Part shown: in pieces, positions 31,701 through 43,300 of the stretch
Layout of the letters: each line of letters begins with the position of its first letter
Position numbering within the stretch: position 1 is the stretch's first letter
Source of the DNA: Phoronis australis
Taxonomy: Eukaryota; Phoronida; Phoronidae
Assembly (NCBI GenBank): GCA_002633005.1
Contig: NMRA01000532.1
Location: forward strand, 228,193-292,192
Direction: 5' to 3'
Length of the DNA: 64,000 nucleotides
Notes under the pieces: model-generated
Seen by the model: only the letters and a program-made list of their open reading frames with translations
Database searches by the model: none
What the model was told of the DNA's origin: nothing
Translations under genes and position numbers: made by a program

Positions 31701-34623
31701 ACAGGACTCTAGATTTGGAAATTATTCCTTCGGCCTATCTCAGCTGCTCGTTTCTGATATCCCCACATTAGGTACCCACAAGTGCACATTATTTCTTGGT
31801 TCAGGCAGGCCGATTCCATTTAGTAGAGATGTCTGCGTGTCATTACTGGCCTTTTTAATCATCCTTTAAGGCGATTTAAGGCGAATGAAGTTCCCCAGTC
31901 TTTTGCAGCTCCATGGATGGTGAAGTACTTGTTGGGTGAGTAGGAATTAGAAGTCTCCATCTTGGCTATTAGGAACAAGCGAAGCGACCTAGGCAACTTA
32001 GTGTTCCTCGAGTCCTGAAATTGCTCAAGTGTACTGTACTCTAGTTCCTGAAGTTCCTTTTGTAGTCGTTGGAGAGTGTAGGGGTCCGTTTCATGAAAAC
32101 ACGTGACTTAGACTCAAGACTTTGACAATTTTTATTTTGTTTAGGGACAAAAGATTTATTAGATTCTGAACAATACCAACGAATTTTGTTTCTCAACAGT
32201 TTACACATAATATTCCTAAATTTTGACCATTTAGACCAAATGTCCAGTCTTAAGCCTACTCCGTGGCAGGTTAACTTTCGGTCTTTGTTTAAACCTATTT
32301 CAGTCTTAATTTTGATCTCAAGAAAATTCATGAAACCGGGGTAAGAGATTTTGGTGTTAAGTGAGCCCGAGTTAAGACGAGAAAAGTTTCATAAAACGGA
32401 CTCTGGTGTGAAGCCATCAGAGGCAGACGACAAAGTGCGAGGGAGCGTCAATTTTACGAACATCCCAGCCGAAGCCACATTCAAACGTACTTGAATCTGG
32501 TAGGATGAATCCCAGCAAGCAGGGATGAGAACACGCTGAGAACCCATGTATGTAAAACATATTTGGGTTCGAATTCGTGGGGTGGCAACAAGGTTCCACC
32601 ACTTTGTCTTTCTACATCACGAACTAATAGCATCCAGCACTAGGTTCAACATCTCTCTTCCAGATTCGCTCATTATGGCATACGACTTCGTCATCACAAG
32701 CGAGTTTTCCAAAGATCGGCATAGAATACTGACCCCTCTTACTTCCCAGGGATTGAACCTTCCAGAAGGATGTCACATAGAACGACAGTCGCTACACTTA
32801 CTTCACGACCTACCACAGAATCTTTAGCGGGCATAACCCTGTGTTGTCTTCCACAAGCCGCAAATAGTTTCAGACTCAAGAGCCATTATAGCCAGCCCTC
32901 GTGTCACCTTGGCGGAGACGGGTGCTAGACGCCCGAAAGACGTTCAGTACAATCTCATAACCTCCAACCCCCACCTAGAACAGTTGCCTATACCAGACGA
33001 TTGGAAGTTTCCGACAAGTGTCACCAACAACGTACATTTCAAAGCGACAGCAGAGATCGCTGGCCAGCCGTAAACCTCCTGGATGTAGGAGTTTGTTTAG
33101 TTGACCTGTCGACCTCATTGACCGGAATGGATGACCCTACCAAGGGTTAAACTTCCCGCCAATATATCTCAAGTACTAGAAGTAACTGAGATATACAACC
33201 TGTTGCGCCACCCCATGGCATACACTCGCCGGAATACCTTAATGCGTAGAAACGTAGATGTACGTGAATCCAAGCACTTCGTTTCAATCATTGTTTACAT
33301 TGGGATATTTGTTAGATTTGTGTGAATAAAAATGTTACCTGTCAGAGATAACTGTCTCAGAGATGACGCCAGCTTGTTACTTAGGTCGCGACATCTATAC
33401 TGTCCTGCAAAGTCTTTTGTGGTGTTCTTTATTGCTAAATTTCTGCCCGATCCCAAGTCCAGTTTAGCTCTACTGATACGTGAACCTGAATATCGAGGTT
33501 TGTTGTAGTGATATTCATAAATTGGGACGTACTGACCAGGCAGTCGGCACTCTTGTCGCTCCCACTGAATACTGAGATGCTGTACATTGGCGTAAGAGCA
33601 GTTAATGAAGGCAGTGCCACCAATTCTAGCGTAAGAATGCTTGCCCGACAAGAAACCCACGCCCGCGGGGTTACCTTAGAGAAATAAGATATAGGAAAAT
33701 CAGCAGTGACCAAACGAGAGCCTGTTGTAATAAACGTAGTGTATATTTATAACGCAATCCTGAGTAATCGTTCCTGCAAATTGTCAAACGTCCTAAAACA
33801 GTTTTGTTTAAAATATGTCGCAACTTGTGCGTCCCATCTTGCGTAAGGGGCAATAATTAGCTTTCGCACACAATTAGCTCGCACAGTTTGGGTACAATAC
33901 TCAACCTACCGAGGGCGTGCCGAGGTCCCTGTGGCAGGGTTAACAACAAGTGGAATAGGATGCGGAATGTCCAGTCTGCAGAGAAAAGGAATGGTTAATA
34001 ACTATCAGGCATTTCTTATTCGAGTTGAAGTTGTTTCCTAATACCTTCTAGGGCTTAAACTTGTCAGGAACCCGCCTTCTTCCAAGAGACAAGCTTTTGA
34101 TTGAGGCCACTCGCAGTAACGAAACTGGTATAGATTTCGAAGTGAGTTCTGGATTTGGAGGAAGGACCTACATGTAATCATTGTTTGCGGTCATGCTTGG
34201 CGTACAAAATGACAGGCAGTACAAAGCCCACTTTCTCAACAACGTCTCTGGCATTAACTAATGTGATTTTTTTCTCAAGGTCAGAAATCATTTCTAATCT
34301 GGATGAGGAGAATAGTTTTATAATTGTAAGTGGTTTAAACTAAACGCACTTTTTGACAGCAGACAAACTATATGACTTAAGTCTTACAGGTTCCAAAAAC
34401 CCCAAATTTTGTGTTTGGAATAACCTGAGTCCATTAATAACAGCGTTACTGTAGAAATTTATGGTGGAAAACATAGCTAAAGGATCCTCATCGTGATCAT
34501 TTAACCCAATGACTGCATTGCCTATCACGCTAGCAGTACGCCCTTTCAGTTAAACGAATTGAAATGAATAGTCAACTAAGTGGAAGAGTTCGACTTACCA
34601 GTGATTGTCAAAGAATCTCCCAT
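19714..34623 (-). CDS. giant type I Ig-superfamily receptor with a dynein-MTBD-like cytoplasmic C-terminus
   Basis: Six exons on the minus strand join in phase 1 throughout: 34623-34599, 33975-33910, 33674-33339, 29359-29018, 28843-28526 and 26270-19714. They total 7644 bases, or 2547 residues plus stop. Residues 1-31 form a signal peptide (RILFHLLLTLP core). Residues 32-142 are a V-like Ig domain (FINC, IQWERQ, DFAGQYRC). Residues 143-256 and 257-362 are two further Ig domains. Residues 379-402 form a membrane helix. The remaining ~2145 residues are cytoplasmic, Ser/Thr/Glu-rich, with a repeat block (~820-1070), an ITIM-like VPYTAL (Tyr ~1988), a coiled coil (~2116-2221) and a C-terminal block (~2356-2476) resembling the dynein stalk-head. 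I know of no described protein with this combination. RNA evidence would be needed to prove each junction. Confidence 0.78.
19930..20290 (-). other. dynein heavy-chain MTBD-like domain at the receptor C-terminus
   Basis: The predicted protein here reads MLEIRDYARPPPGVHEVM, then MLLLGE, a tryptophan about ten residues on, a FWRIMKFD helix, HPMIASRALDIL, and FTEDKILDVS followed by FYVWTKT. Dynein heavy chains have, in the same order at the stalk tip, E-(L/V)-RS-A-PP--V-, a LLLGE-like helix, W, a -FD- helix, P-Y/F-P-, -V--AS/S-A, and a late W (remembered from cytoplasmic and axonemal dyneins). Order and spacing match over about 110 residues. The flanking Lys/Arg-rich helices could be stalk-like. 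This is a by-eye family match, not a scored search. Confidence 0.6.
24150..24900 (-). repeat. 90-bp coding repeats in the receptor tail
   Basis: At least seven 90-bp (30-residue) units encode variants of EITDVKTEEDTVSGWTKASI followed by GERSSLT and a GLSEAV-like segment. Two adjacent units around 24360-24550 are almost identical at the DNA level, so the array is still changing in length. Outer units are more diverged. Serine, threonine and acid residues dominate, suggesting a phosphorylated spacer. Confidence 0.85.
26271..28525 (-). other. intron between the third Ig exon and the giant tail exon
   Basis: The intron is about 2.25 kb. It contains a low-complexity C-rich patch near 27150-27230 (repeated ACCCACGACCCCC-like words). 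I found no extra Ig exon that keeps phase 1. The open frame at 27612-27860 (minus) has no Ig pattern. Confidence 0.55.
28526..28843 (-). other. third Ig exon of the giant Ig receptor
   Basis: The acceptor is AATATCCTAG. The donor GTGTGT is weak but keeps phase 1 and is followed by an in-frame stop. The translation contains HEITCLTDD, VTWSFGEG and RLTCTARN, the Ig cysteine-tryptophan-cysteine core. A short acidic linker on the next exon (AKEDDSESKY) leads to the membrane helix. Confidence 0.8.
29018..29359 (-). other. second Ig exon of the giant Ig receptor
   Basis: The acceptor is CCGTTCTAG and the donor GTAAGT. The exon begins with AA, giving GAA with the G left by the previous exon. It encodes ILRCTATTY, ALTWRLNG and KYLHCTLKK, the three core Ig positions. 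It ends RVVY-like (VVRVY), and the next exon adds another Tyr, a common end of invertebrate Ig exons. Confidence 0.85.
30080..31230 (-). pseudogene. protein-like fragments with broken frames, family not identified
   Basis: Several minus-strand stretches inside intron 3 of the giant receptor look protein-like but do not join into one frame. They include RKIDCTTVCDIRASARYTVT near 31200, METGDGEVDVIELTGVEAED near 30980, HSMVTVPFSYNDTASAAVVM near 30850, NLSVQLSVCYNDGSNLTMDN near 30450, and RIVHTNRDKVHVGIDGIEAA near 30110. Frame changes separate them. They could be a decayed gene copy or a small foreign exon cluster. I do not recognise the family with confidence. Confidence 0.35.
31273..31695. mobile_element. 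MITE with ~50-bp terminal inverted repeats
   Basis: The left end begins GTTGAATGAAACAGTCCCAA and the right end, reverse complemented, begins GTTGCATGAAAAAGTCCCAA. The match continues through ATAGGGACTCA, CTAA and GTC-TTAAATCT for about 50 bases with few mismatches. An internal GTTGCATGAAAAGATCCC at about 31490 suggests a nested or rearranged terminus. The 423-bp element is noncoding. The plus-strand open frame at 31555 is part of the element and its flank. Confidence 0.85.
31880..33300. other. intron 3 of the giant receptor, unassigned protein-like stretches
   Basis: A plus-strand stretch near 32880-33072 stays open and reads RAIIASPRVTLAETGARRPK, later KDVQYNLITSNPHLEQLPIP. No splice sites or partner exons support a gene. 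It may be a decayed element or chance. Nothing else was recognised. Confidence 0.3.
33339..33674 (-). other. V-type Ig exon of the giant Ig receptor
   Basis: The acceptor is TTTCTCTAAG and the donor GTAACA, phase 1 on both sides. The translation shows the B-strand cysteine in GTAFINCSYAN, the C-strand tryptophan in LSIQWERQE, and the F-strand signature DFAGQYRC. This is the best-preserved Ig signature in the window. Confidence 0.88.
33910..33975 (-). other. signal-peptide exon of the giant Ig receptor
   Basis: The acceptor is TTTTCTCTGCAG and the donor GTAGGT. The only frame that is phase 1 on both sides translates as WTFRILFHLLLTLPQGPRHA plus L. This is a classic hydrophobic signal core with small residues at the likely cleavage site. 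One of the other two frames contains a stop. Confidence 0.75.
34599..34623 (-). other. first coding exon of the giant Ig receptor
   Basis: ATG at 34623 (minus) opens MGDSLTIT and is followed by a GTAAGT donor after one base (phase 1). It joins the next exon to make GAC. It was chosen because the exon at 33975 has an in-frame stop just upstream and needs a phase-1 donor. No other ATG with a matching donor was found nearby, but a short exon like this is inherently uncertain. Confidence 0.55.
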
Positions 34624-36794
34624 GACAATTTTAATCGTGTTCTACTGGAATTCACCAATTCCATGATGTCACACCCTAGACACAGGCACGTGAATGTCAG
34701 ACAATAAATATGCGAAAACGAAGTCTACGACGATGTTGTCAACTTCATCACGAGAAACTCATTTGTTACTGTGAAAAGTTTGCAGTTTTCCTTTCTACGG
34801 ACAACGAAAACCGATGCGTGTTCCCAACTGAGCCTAGATTTTTAGGATTCAATTCAACAAACCCAGAATAGAGGAAATGTCATGCAGGTGATCCGGATCG
34901 TCTGCTTGGAATGGTTTACAGTTGATATTGGAAAGCTGAAAATTCGTTTATTGGCGTCTATGACTAACTGTTCTTGCTGCTCGAAATGTTACGAAGAGGT
35001 GATCTCCAAATCTTTGTATTCTACAAATGTTGTACAGTGTGTGTTGCTTTAAATGACCGGTCTGATCAGTCCTTTGTGTATGTGGGCTATACACTGTCAT
35101 CGAAAAAGTCAAGGACGTAGCCTATCCATATGGAGGATGAATTATTTCATAAAGCTCAAAGATATGCTATTGTGTTTTAGAAGCTCATCGGTCTAAGGCC
35201 CAAAATGCGTCATAACTGAATAGCACCAAACATACATGCACTGATTGGCTTTCAACATATTTTTTCGTTATTTCTTACCTTGTAACAATTTCACTATTGT
35301 AACCTAGGCAACTAGAAATTCTGACAAAACTTAATACCTTACACTTCTTTATTTATATTAGTCTTCACAGTTCTATTGATTGAACGTTGGGCATAAAAAT
35401 GTATAGTCGGAGGCTACTAATCTTATGTCAATTTAAAGGAAATCAACATTACTTTTCATGTTATTTTTAGTAAGTAAGTATATGAGTAATCTTCATTGTT
35501 TTTAGTTCACGTCTAATGCACAACGCGTGCACGAAAGTACGTGTTGCTTTGTTTTCTGTTATTCGGTAGATTTCATCTGCAGCGCTGCTGTCCTTTTCCA
35601 AATGCATTTATTTTTGTGACGGTTGTCAGTAAAAGTCAAGAGGAATTTTACTTAAGAGTAAATACTGTAACAATACCAACAAAGGCGCTGGCTTGAACCT
35701 TTGAGAAATGATTGCATTGGCCTTTTCCAGTTTCTGTTACGCTTACCTAGAATGACCATTAAAGGAAATGACTGTTACGAAGAAAGCGTTTTCCTCAATC
35801 CATTGTGCATAGGAAATTTTCGTCATTGCATGTTCACCTTCTTCTCGTTAAGTTCGGTATTAGAGTACGGTGTGTTGGAGTGTAGTAGTGACGGCGTGTA
35901 TGTAGATGCGAGGCCACGGGAAACATTACCAGCACAGGTCAACTGGCTAAGACACCTGTTTGGTTACCGATGGCAACTTCCGGCTTACAGACGAATCAGG
36001 TTTCATAGACTGTTGACCTGGAGGAACTGGCAAAGTCGACCAAGTGCAGCCATTACATAAAACACAAAAAGGTACTGAAGTCCGACACTTACAGCCGCAC
36101 ATGAGCTTACAAGCCACCTTGACAAAGAATATCAACAAAATACTAGCTGAAGACCAAGACCAATTGCACCGTACAAATTTTCCGTTCTTTCCACAGCTTT
36201 ACGAATGAAAATTGTTTAAGTTTGAATTTCTTTGGTGTATATGTAATTCAGTGTTCCCACACCTTTCATATGTTTCACGTAAACAGGTCTCTGGCTCAGA
36301 GTACAATATTTTAGTTTACTATGAACAAAATTATGCGCAATTTAACACTATATTAGGCAGTTAATCAGAATAGCTCTGTCGAGTTCGAGCGTCATCAGAT
36401 GTCCAGAGGTCGCGGCGTATCACAAATGGAAATGCTGCATCTGTTCCAAGGATTCCGGTGAAAATGTATCAATACTGCCCTGAAATTTAAAACAAAAAAT
36501 AATAAAATCAAAATTTATCCTATGAAATATCTTAAAGTGTCATGTTTTGTATACTCCTTACAATGACCCAACACGCAAATTATAGACCATTTTACATAAC
36601 CAGTAAAAAACATGTCTTAAAATTTTATGAACAGTGACAGGAAATGACGTACATCCCCGAAAATACGGTTCGCGCCAATTCCAAACAAGAGTGGCAAAAA
36701 GCAATCAAAATGACATCAACCTTTTTTTACCGCGTATCAAAATTCAAGTGGAACAAACGGTAAAGAATATGGCCTTTTGAAATCACCCCAAAAA

Positions 36795-36846
36795 ACGGAT
36801 TCGAACTCACGACCTCAAGAGTCGCAATCCAACTCATTGCTAGCTG
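36795..36846 (-). repeat. tRNA-like A-box/B-box pair, probable SINE head or tRNA relic
   Basis: On the minus strand, TAGCAATGAGTTGG fits the Pol III A box and GAGTTCGAATCC fits the B box, about 30 bases apart. The segment cannot fold into a full tRNA cloverleaf with a matching acceptor stem that I can see. A tRNA-derived SINE fragment is more likely than a functional tRNA. Confidence 0.5.
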
Positions 36847-37236
36847 TAAATAGCAGAGTATTTTAAATGCAATAACTAACAAACTTGTCGGCCTTCATTT
36901 CAGCGAATGACAAGCGGTCAACGGCGAGAATTGAAGGGTTGCAATAAAATCATGAAAACGCAAAGGATTTTGTGGTGTTGTAGCTCTGATCAAAGCAGTT
37001 AATACGCTTCAGGAAGTCTTTCCTGTCCAGAAATAATCCCCAAAATGCGTTTGTGGTTATACACCATGTTCTGCGACTCAAACTGTTTTGCATCCCGTTG
37101 GGCAACCTTCTGAACTTGAATACTGCTTCTCACGAGTTTCAAGTTACACGCCAAATCATACTGAAGGCTGATACCAATTGCTCAAATGGGCTGTGAATAT
37201 CTGAGATCGGTAGGTCAGAACTAATCAGCTTATTTT

Positions 37237-37242
37237 TTTATT
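37237..37242 (-). terminator. polyadenylation signal of the ankyrin-repeat gene
   Basis: TTTATT on the plus strand reads AATAAA on the minus strand, 130 bases downstream of the TGA stop at 37372. Its position fits the 3' end of the ankyrin gene. Confidence 0.6.
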
Positions 37243-37371
37243 TTCTTGTTAAGTTCTTGATTAACGTCGTGATGCAAGCCATGCAACTGATTATCTCGTC
37301 AGTTGCATCCAGCTAGTCTCCGATAGTTACAAACCTGGGCTCGAATCAGCCGGAGATAATCGATCTTGTAT

Positions 37372-40300
37372 TCAACTACCCCCTATGCACATGCAGGTAT
37401 AGGCTTCCTCAGATTCACTCTTTACTTTATCCCATGGCGGAGAGCGTTGCTGTAATTTTTTGACAAGAACATGCCTGTCTTTTGACAGAGAACTCGTTGT
37501 TACATTTAGGTGATTTAACTTTCTTTTTTGAGCAGTTACCTCGTGTGAGTATCTGTTGATGACGTCAGACACTTTATCAAACCCTAGCTGTTGAGCTCGT
37601 TGCTTTAAACTGGTCTTTTGTTGAACGTTCTTGCCAACAGCGATGTCACTTCCCATCGATTGTTTCATACACGATTGCTTATTCATCTGCAAGCAGTCAA
37701 TACAGATTTAGTTTAACTATAGCCGACAACTGACACCTTAGTGAAAAGACAACGGAGAAAGCAACATGCACGCAATTAGAAAACATGATTGTAGTTGCTA
37801 GGTAATTATTATGGCAATGGTTACAGAACGGAGCAAAAATTAGCGAAAGGAGCATTTCCTAACAAGCAGCAATACGTAGGCCCTGAAACTATTCTTCCGA
37901 ATCACTTTTGGTTTTGTTTTCTGCTGCTTGCTAGAACTTAAACTGCAACTAGATGTGCGAGCCGTAGAGGCGAGAGTCGCTAGGGGCTAGAGAACACACA
38001 CCATCATTCAGTAGCACGCGTTTTATCACTGGTTGATGTAACCTCGGCAGTCATTGGTTACCTTACAACAAAGAAAGAAAATGGCGGACTGTGAACGATT
38101 TTAGCCTTTTCATGCAAGTGACGTGACAGCAAATATTTCGCTTCTGCAGCAATGTTGAATAGCCGCGTGCCTGAAGCACATACAATGCACACGCGTCTGG
38201 CTGATTTAATCGGTGTTATTCATATACAGTGTAAATAAAGGACAGCAACGTAAACAGAATTCAGCGACAATAGGAAAATGCTTTCCGAAAAGGTTAAACC
38301 ACAACTTTCCGATTCACATTTCTTGAACATAAATTCAGCACCGACTCTGTACAACAGACCACAAACTATATTCACATACACTTCCACCATCAGTTACGTT
38401 AGTTTGTTTACGTAAAGCGCCAGCTGTTGAGAATTCAACCAGCCAATCAGAAGCGCCGGTGTAAAAAAACTTCCCGGGGAAAATTAAATGATATCTGCGT
38501 GTTCTCTACCCCCTATAGCGGACACGCAGGGAACAAGCCAGCAGACTAGTTTCATGAGCGAGATTCTTGCGTCCGCACGGAACTCTATGCAGGTACAATA
38601 ATAAATACGCATAGCCCAAAAAGCGCCAAGAGGTATTATATTTGGGTTAAATAATTACAAATAAATCTATATACAATTATTATACACAAATGCTCTATGC
38701 AGGTGGAATGTGTGTTAAAAGTAAAAAAAAATGTCGAGAGGAACGATCGTCATCTGGAACCTAGCTTTTGTTAAAATTACTTTGTGAAGTTTGTTCATAA
38801 ATACGAACCCGACAGAGTAATGTCAGCGATGGTATCATTACGTCGCATCATTACCTGCTTCCAAATGTCCACTTTACACCCACACTTGATAAGTTCAACA
38901 GCGATATCGTCTGCTCCACACTCCAAGCAGTCGAACAGCAGGAAACTGAATCTGTCCATGCCACAGTGTGGCGCTACCTCCAACACGAGATCGTTTACCA
39001 GACCCAAGTCGTGGTTCTGCAATTGATCGTTATGCAATGTGTTACACTCCAGTATGAGTCACCGAAAAGTAAAAATAGTTAGGATTGTACATTAAATACG
39101 CTATTTCAGTCTATTGTTGCACATCGCGAGAAAAGAGGTGGCGAATCTAGGATATATCTATGTTATATGAAGGTGATGCAGAATTTCATACCTGTATCTC
39201 AAAACGCTAAAGATTACCTGAATACAAACATTATTGTAAACCCACCGCCTTGAACAAAAGGATTACTGTGAATTTGTTGTCATCAGCGACAGAGCATTAG
39301 CCTGCTCACGTGTAGTGTGAATTGCCTTCCGTAATGTTGCAAACGTAAGTTTCATGGTAAAGGCATACAGAGCTAGTTCTATGGTAGAATGTGATACAGT
39401 ACGCCGAGTGTAACTAACAAAGGCAAGCAATGAATATAAAGGTATATTGCAAATTATAACACTGTCTATATTTTTACTGAAATGTCTAAAATTGTATGAT
39501 GTAGAATAGTTGAGTCATGTTTACATTCACATTTGAAAATTCAGTAGTATTGAGGAGTGCCTACGAAACGAGAACATTCGGGCGGCCTGCATTTGTGAGA
39601 TAACTGACGTAAGAGGAGTGTGACACGTACAAGTGTACATGTAAACTAATTCATTTGGTTCTTTGGTGATAAAACAATGGATTGGCAAAACGAATAGGTG
39701 ACCAATGAGAAAAAAGCTTTTTCGTAATAGAATTTGCATTTGGTGTGTTACGTGAGGGGTACAGCTCGTGGAAACAGGGGTGCAAAGTTGCCAAAATGTT
39801 AGCTCCCTGTAAATCTATTTGTTGACAAACGCACCAATCTGAAAACAGCAAAAATCATGTATTGTAAGTCTCACCTGGAAATGAATCTAATACAATCCAG
39901 AACACTGTCTTCACTTACCTGGATTGCTCTGTAAAGACGTGATTCGAAAGCTGAGTTTTGAAGATACATCCTGAGGTCAAATTCGCAAACTTCCTTAACA
40001 AGCTGCCCGTGGACGTAGGTTCCACACTCCGTTTTCTTGTAGTAGTCTGCTCTGTTCTTGTACTGGCAAATAAGACATGCGCAATCGTAACATCACTCCC
40101 AACTCCTTAGTGGTCGCATAAGGCTTGTAGCTTAGAGGGATTCAGTTGATGACAGTTACCAAGCTGCACGTTTTCGTACAGTTGTTGAAATTCGACATCA
40201 TTTGTCATCATATAAAACATAGCCTGCACAGTTTAAGGACCAGAGTGCTAATTGGCCTCCCAAAAAGACCAGTGGAGTGTAGAAGGCGCATTTTCAATCA

Positions 40301-43300
40301 CCAGCAAGTCAGACTTTTCACTTAGATTGCAAAGACAGTAGTTTCACTTCGATTCGTGAGACAGGTCCGTTGACACAAAATATGAGTATTGTTGCAATCT
40401 AGACATACTTCAAATTTCATAAAAAGCGAGACAATTTCAAAGGAGACAGTCAAGCCGAATGCACATTGGAAAATGTTTCGACTCTTTTTCACTGCTGTAA
40501 ATCCGGACTTCAATCTTCAGATTCTGTTTTTTGTGTTTTTACGCTTGATTCTCCAACCTATGGGCGCCCACTTGTGGAGCTGTGCCCACATAGCAATTTC
40601 CGCGCATGTCCCAAAACAAAGTATTTTAGGAAAAGCCGTAATAGCATGGGAGAGAAGGTTCAGGGATGCTGTTATGGTTATCTCGGACCTTAATAAACGA
40701 TCTCAACTCTAAATCAAATATCGAAAAATCTATGCTTCGTCAATCATTAAAAGTACACATTTTCAGAAAGTAGGATAGTTCGGTGGCAGCCCTCCGTTAA
40801 CACAAACTTCGTTGAAAACACGACTGAACTTTTTGTTTGAAAGCTGTATGTCTACTAATTATCTGAGAGACGAACATGCTTAGAAGATTGTAAGGGATAA
40901 CGTTAAGGTGGTGACACCTGGTGATAGATCGAATGTAGTTTTAGCAAAACTGGTTTGGGAGTGAATGTATCTTTCTTGCACATGAAAATTTGACTTAAAA
41001 AGTGGTCACGTGACAATATTAAAGACACAGTAGTAAGAAGCATGTTTTTAAAATCCTCAATCTTTCTTCTTTCAGGACATATATACTTCTAATTGTTGAC
41101 AAAGCATAGCTTTTACGACATTTGACTTAGAATTTTTGTCATTTTTAATGTCCTAGACAACCTTAATTTCGCATTTGTCCAAGTTAAGAATAATTAATTA
41201 ACCGAAAAGAACTAAAGATAGATGAAACATATACACACGTTACCTATTTAAGATTTCTTCTAGAACAAGGGAAACCAGCTGCGCCTCCAAGTAGAACTTA
41301 AACCCATTAGAATATCCAATGTTTCGAATGTAGGCTTAAATATGTGTATCTATTGGGTGAGGCTGGAGCAAAATCGACAACGAAAAAGACTTTACACACG
41401 TGAAATATTCCCGTACGCCTGACCAATTTATGAAGTTAATAATGAGCCCATACCACGTCAAGAGCTGAATCCTTCCCACCCGCTTTCTGAATGAGATCGA
41501 TGACGTCAGAACTATCGAGGAGTAGGTACGCATAGTGCAGTGGTGTTCGCTCCATCTGCAAGCAGAAGCAAGTTCTCATACTATGGGTAAAAACTTTTAA
41601 GTATTAAATTGGCGTTGCGAAACTTTATCTTATTAATCAGAGATATTACGGTTTTCGAAAAAGACGTGCGTTATGTTAGAATATGATGAAACATGTGGCA
41701 GGTACATATACTTCCTCAAACGTGCAGCGTTCAGGCAAGACTAACAACTATACCTCCCTATTCACCTCTTTCAGAGGTTTAAGTTTTGGAACGTCAAGCT
41801 TTTTGAATATTCCTAGATGCGACGTATAGTTTTGTTTAATTTCAAACGGACTGCGAAAATACTGGCACCAACTGAGAATACTAGTTTTCACTCGACGGGA
41901 ATCCTTATGACATTCAGGAACCCGAGGAGTGCACAGCCCATATATTTGGGTAGCGAGTGTCAATGGGGCTTGAAAATTTCTCCTAGTTTATACTATCCAA
42001 AAGGAAAATTGCAGCCCAGGCTTAACCAGATTATCAAATGTAACATACATTTCCCATCAGCGCAGGTGCAAAGTACGGCAAATACCCACCTTGTACCCAA
42101 AATTGTGAAAGACGGATTGCTATTTCAGCGGGACGCCCCAAGTACCCATCTTACACTACGTACATGTAACTACCAAGTTTGGGAAGCCGACGAAGAACTA
42201 GTGGTTCACTGGCGCGCTGTTTGCGTCGAGATGGAAAAATGGAGCTCTAGTTATACCCAACTCTAGGATTAGAAGACATAAAAAGGATACCGTGCCGAAG
42301 TGATTCCTTCAGAAATAAATAAACGACAACAACTCACATTGTCAACTTGGTTCACCAAGGACGGTGATGCAACCACTATGTATTTCACTAGATCTACGTT
42401 TTCGCCAAGTATCGCAAGATGAAGAACAGTTCGCCCGCCACGGTCACGTGACATGGCTATGTCGTCTGTGGCAAATGTTTGGTAGTTCTCAATATCCCCG
42501 TCAACCGATGCCTGTTGGATGACTCTTGCGCGTTCCTTGAAAGAGAAATGGATTTGTAGTGCACCAGGCCACACTAGGGATTCTAAAAATGTGTTGGCAT
42601 TTATAAATGAATAATTTATATGCTCATCGGTTGTATTTCACCGGTGTCTTGCCGAGGCAAGTTCACTCATTATGAACTTGGACAGCTTGACAGACTTTAA
42701 AGCCTCTCTTACGAATACTTAGACTGGTGAATCATCCCTTCTTTTGCGTGCATGGCTGGAAAGTGTTAACAAAGCAGTTTCCCACCATTGGACAGGTTCG
42801 GTTTCCTGTTAAGGTGCATAGAACAAGCACTTTTAATTGTGAATTCGAAGCAACTTTACATCTTAAGCCTTACCAGTGTTACTGGGATACTGTCCAAGAG
42901 GTCAACTACATGTAGGTCTTTGCGACGTTTTTCCATGGCTTTATCCAGCACGGTGGCGCCACTTTCATTTTTTAAATCTAATATGTGGTCGTATCCATTC
43001 AATATCAAGCGAGTAAGGTAGCAAGTGCCATCCTGTTGGAAAATTTTCCGGAAAACAAAATTGTCTATGCAGTCGGCGTACTTTACCCAGCCTTCTCCTG
43101 TTGCCAGATCACGTGCGGTTCGTCCATTTTTATTACGGGACGAAATATCCATTCCGAAATTTAACAAAAGATTCACAAAGGCTACAGATTTTTGATGTCG
43201 CATGGCCTCGTATAAAACAGTCTCTCCATCGGAGTCCTTAGCCGCCATGTCGGCTGATTCAAGCACAACAGTCAATACTTTCTTCGACACCGCCACATCT

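Larger units (their letters stand above)
34624..37371. other. region between the giant Ig receptor and the ankyrin gene
   Basis: This stretch should hold the promoter of the giant receptor and the 3' end of the ankyrin gene; both lie on the minus strand. A plus-strand open frame at 35701-36060 has no recognisable domain. A tRNA-like box pair lies at 36795-36846 and a polyadenylation signal for the ankyrin gene at 37237-37242. Confidence 0.45.

Noticed and set aside
33671-33853. minus-strand open frame directly upstream of the V-type Ig exon as a signal peptide
   Set aside because: It is hydrophobic near its end but runs out of phase with the Ig exon and stops at the acceptor. The exon at 33975-33910 supplies an in-phase signal sequence instead.
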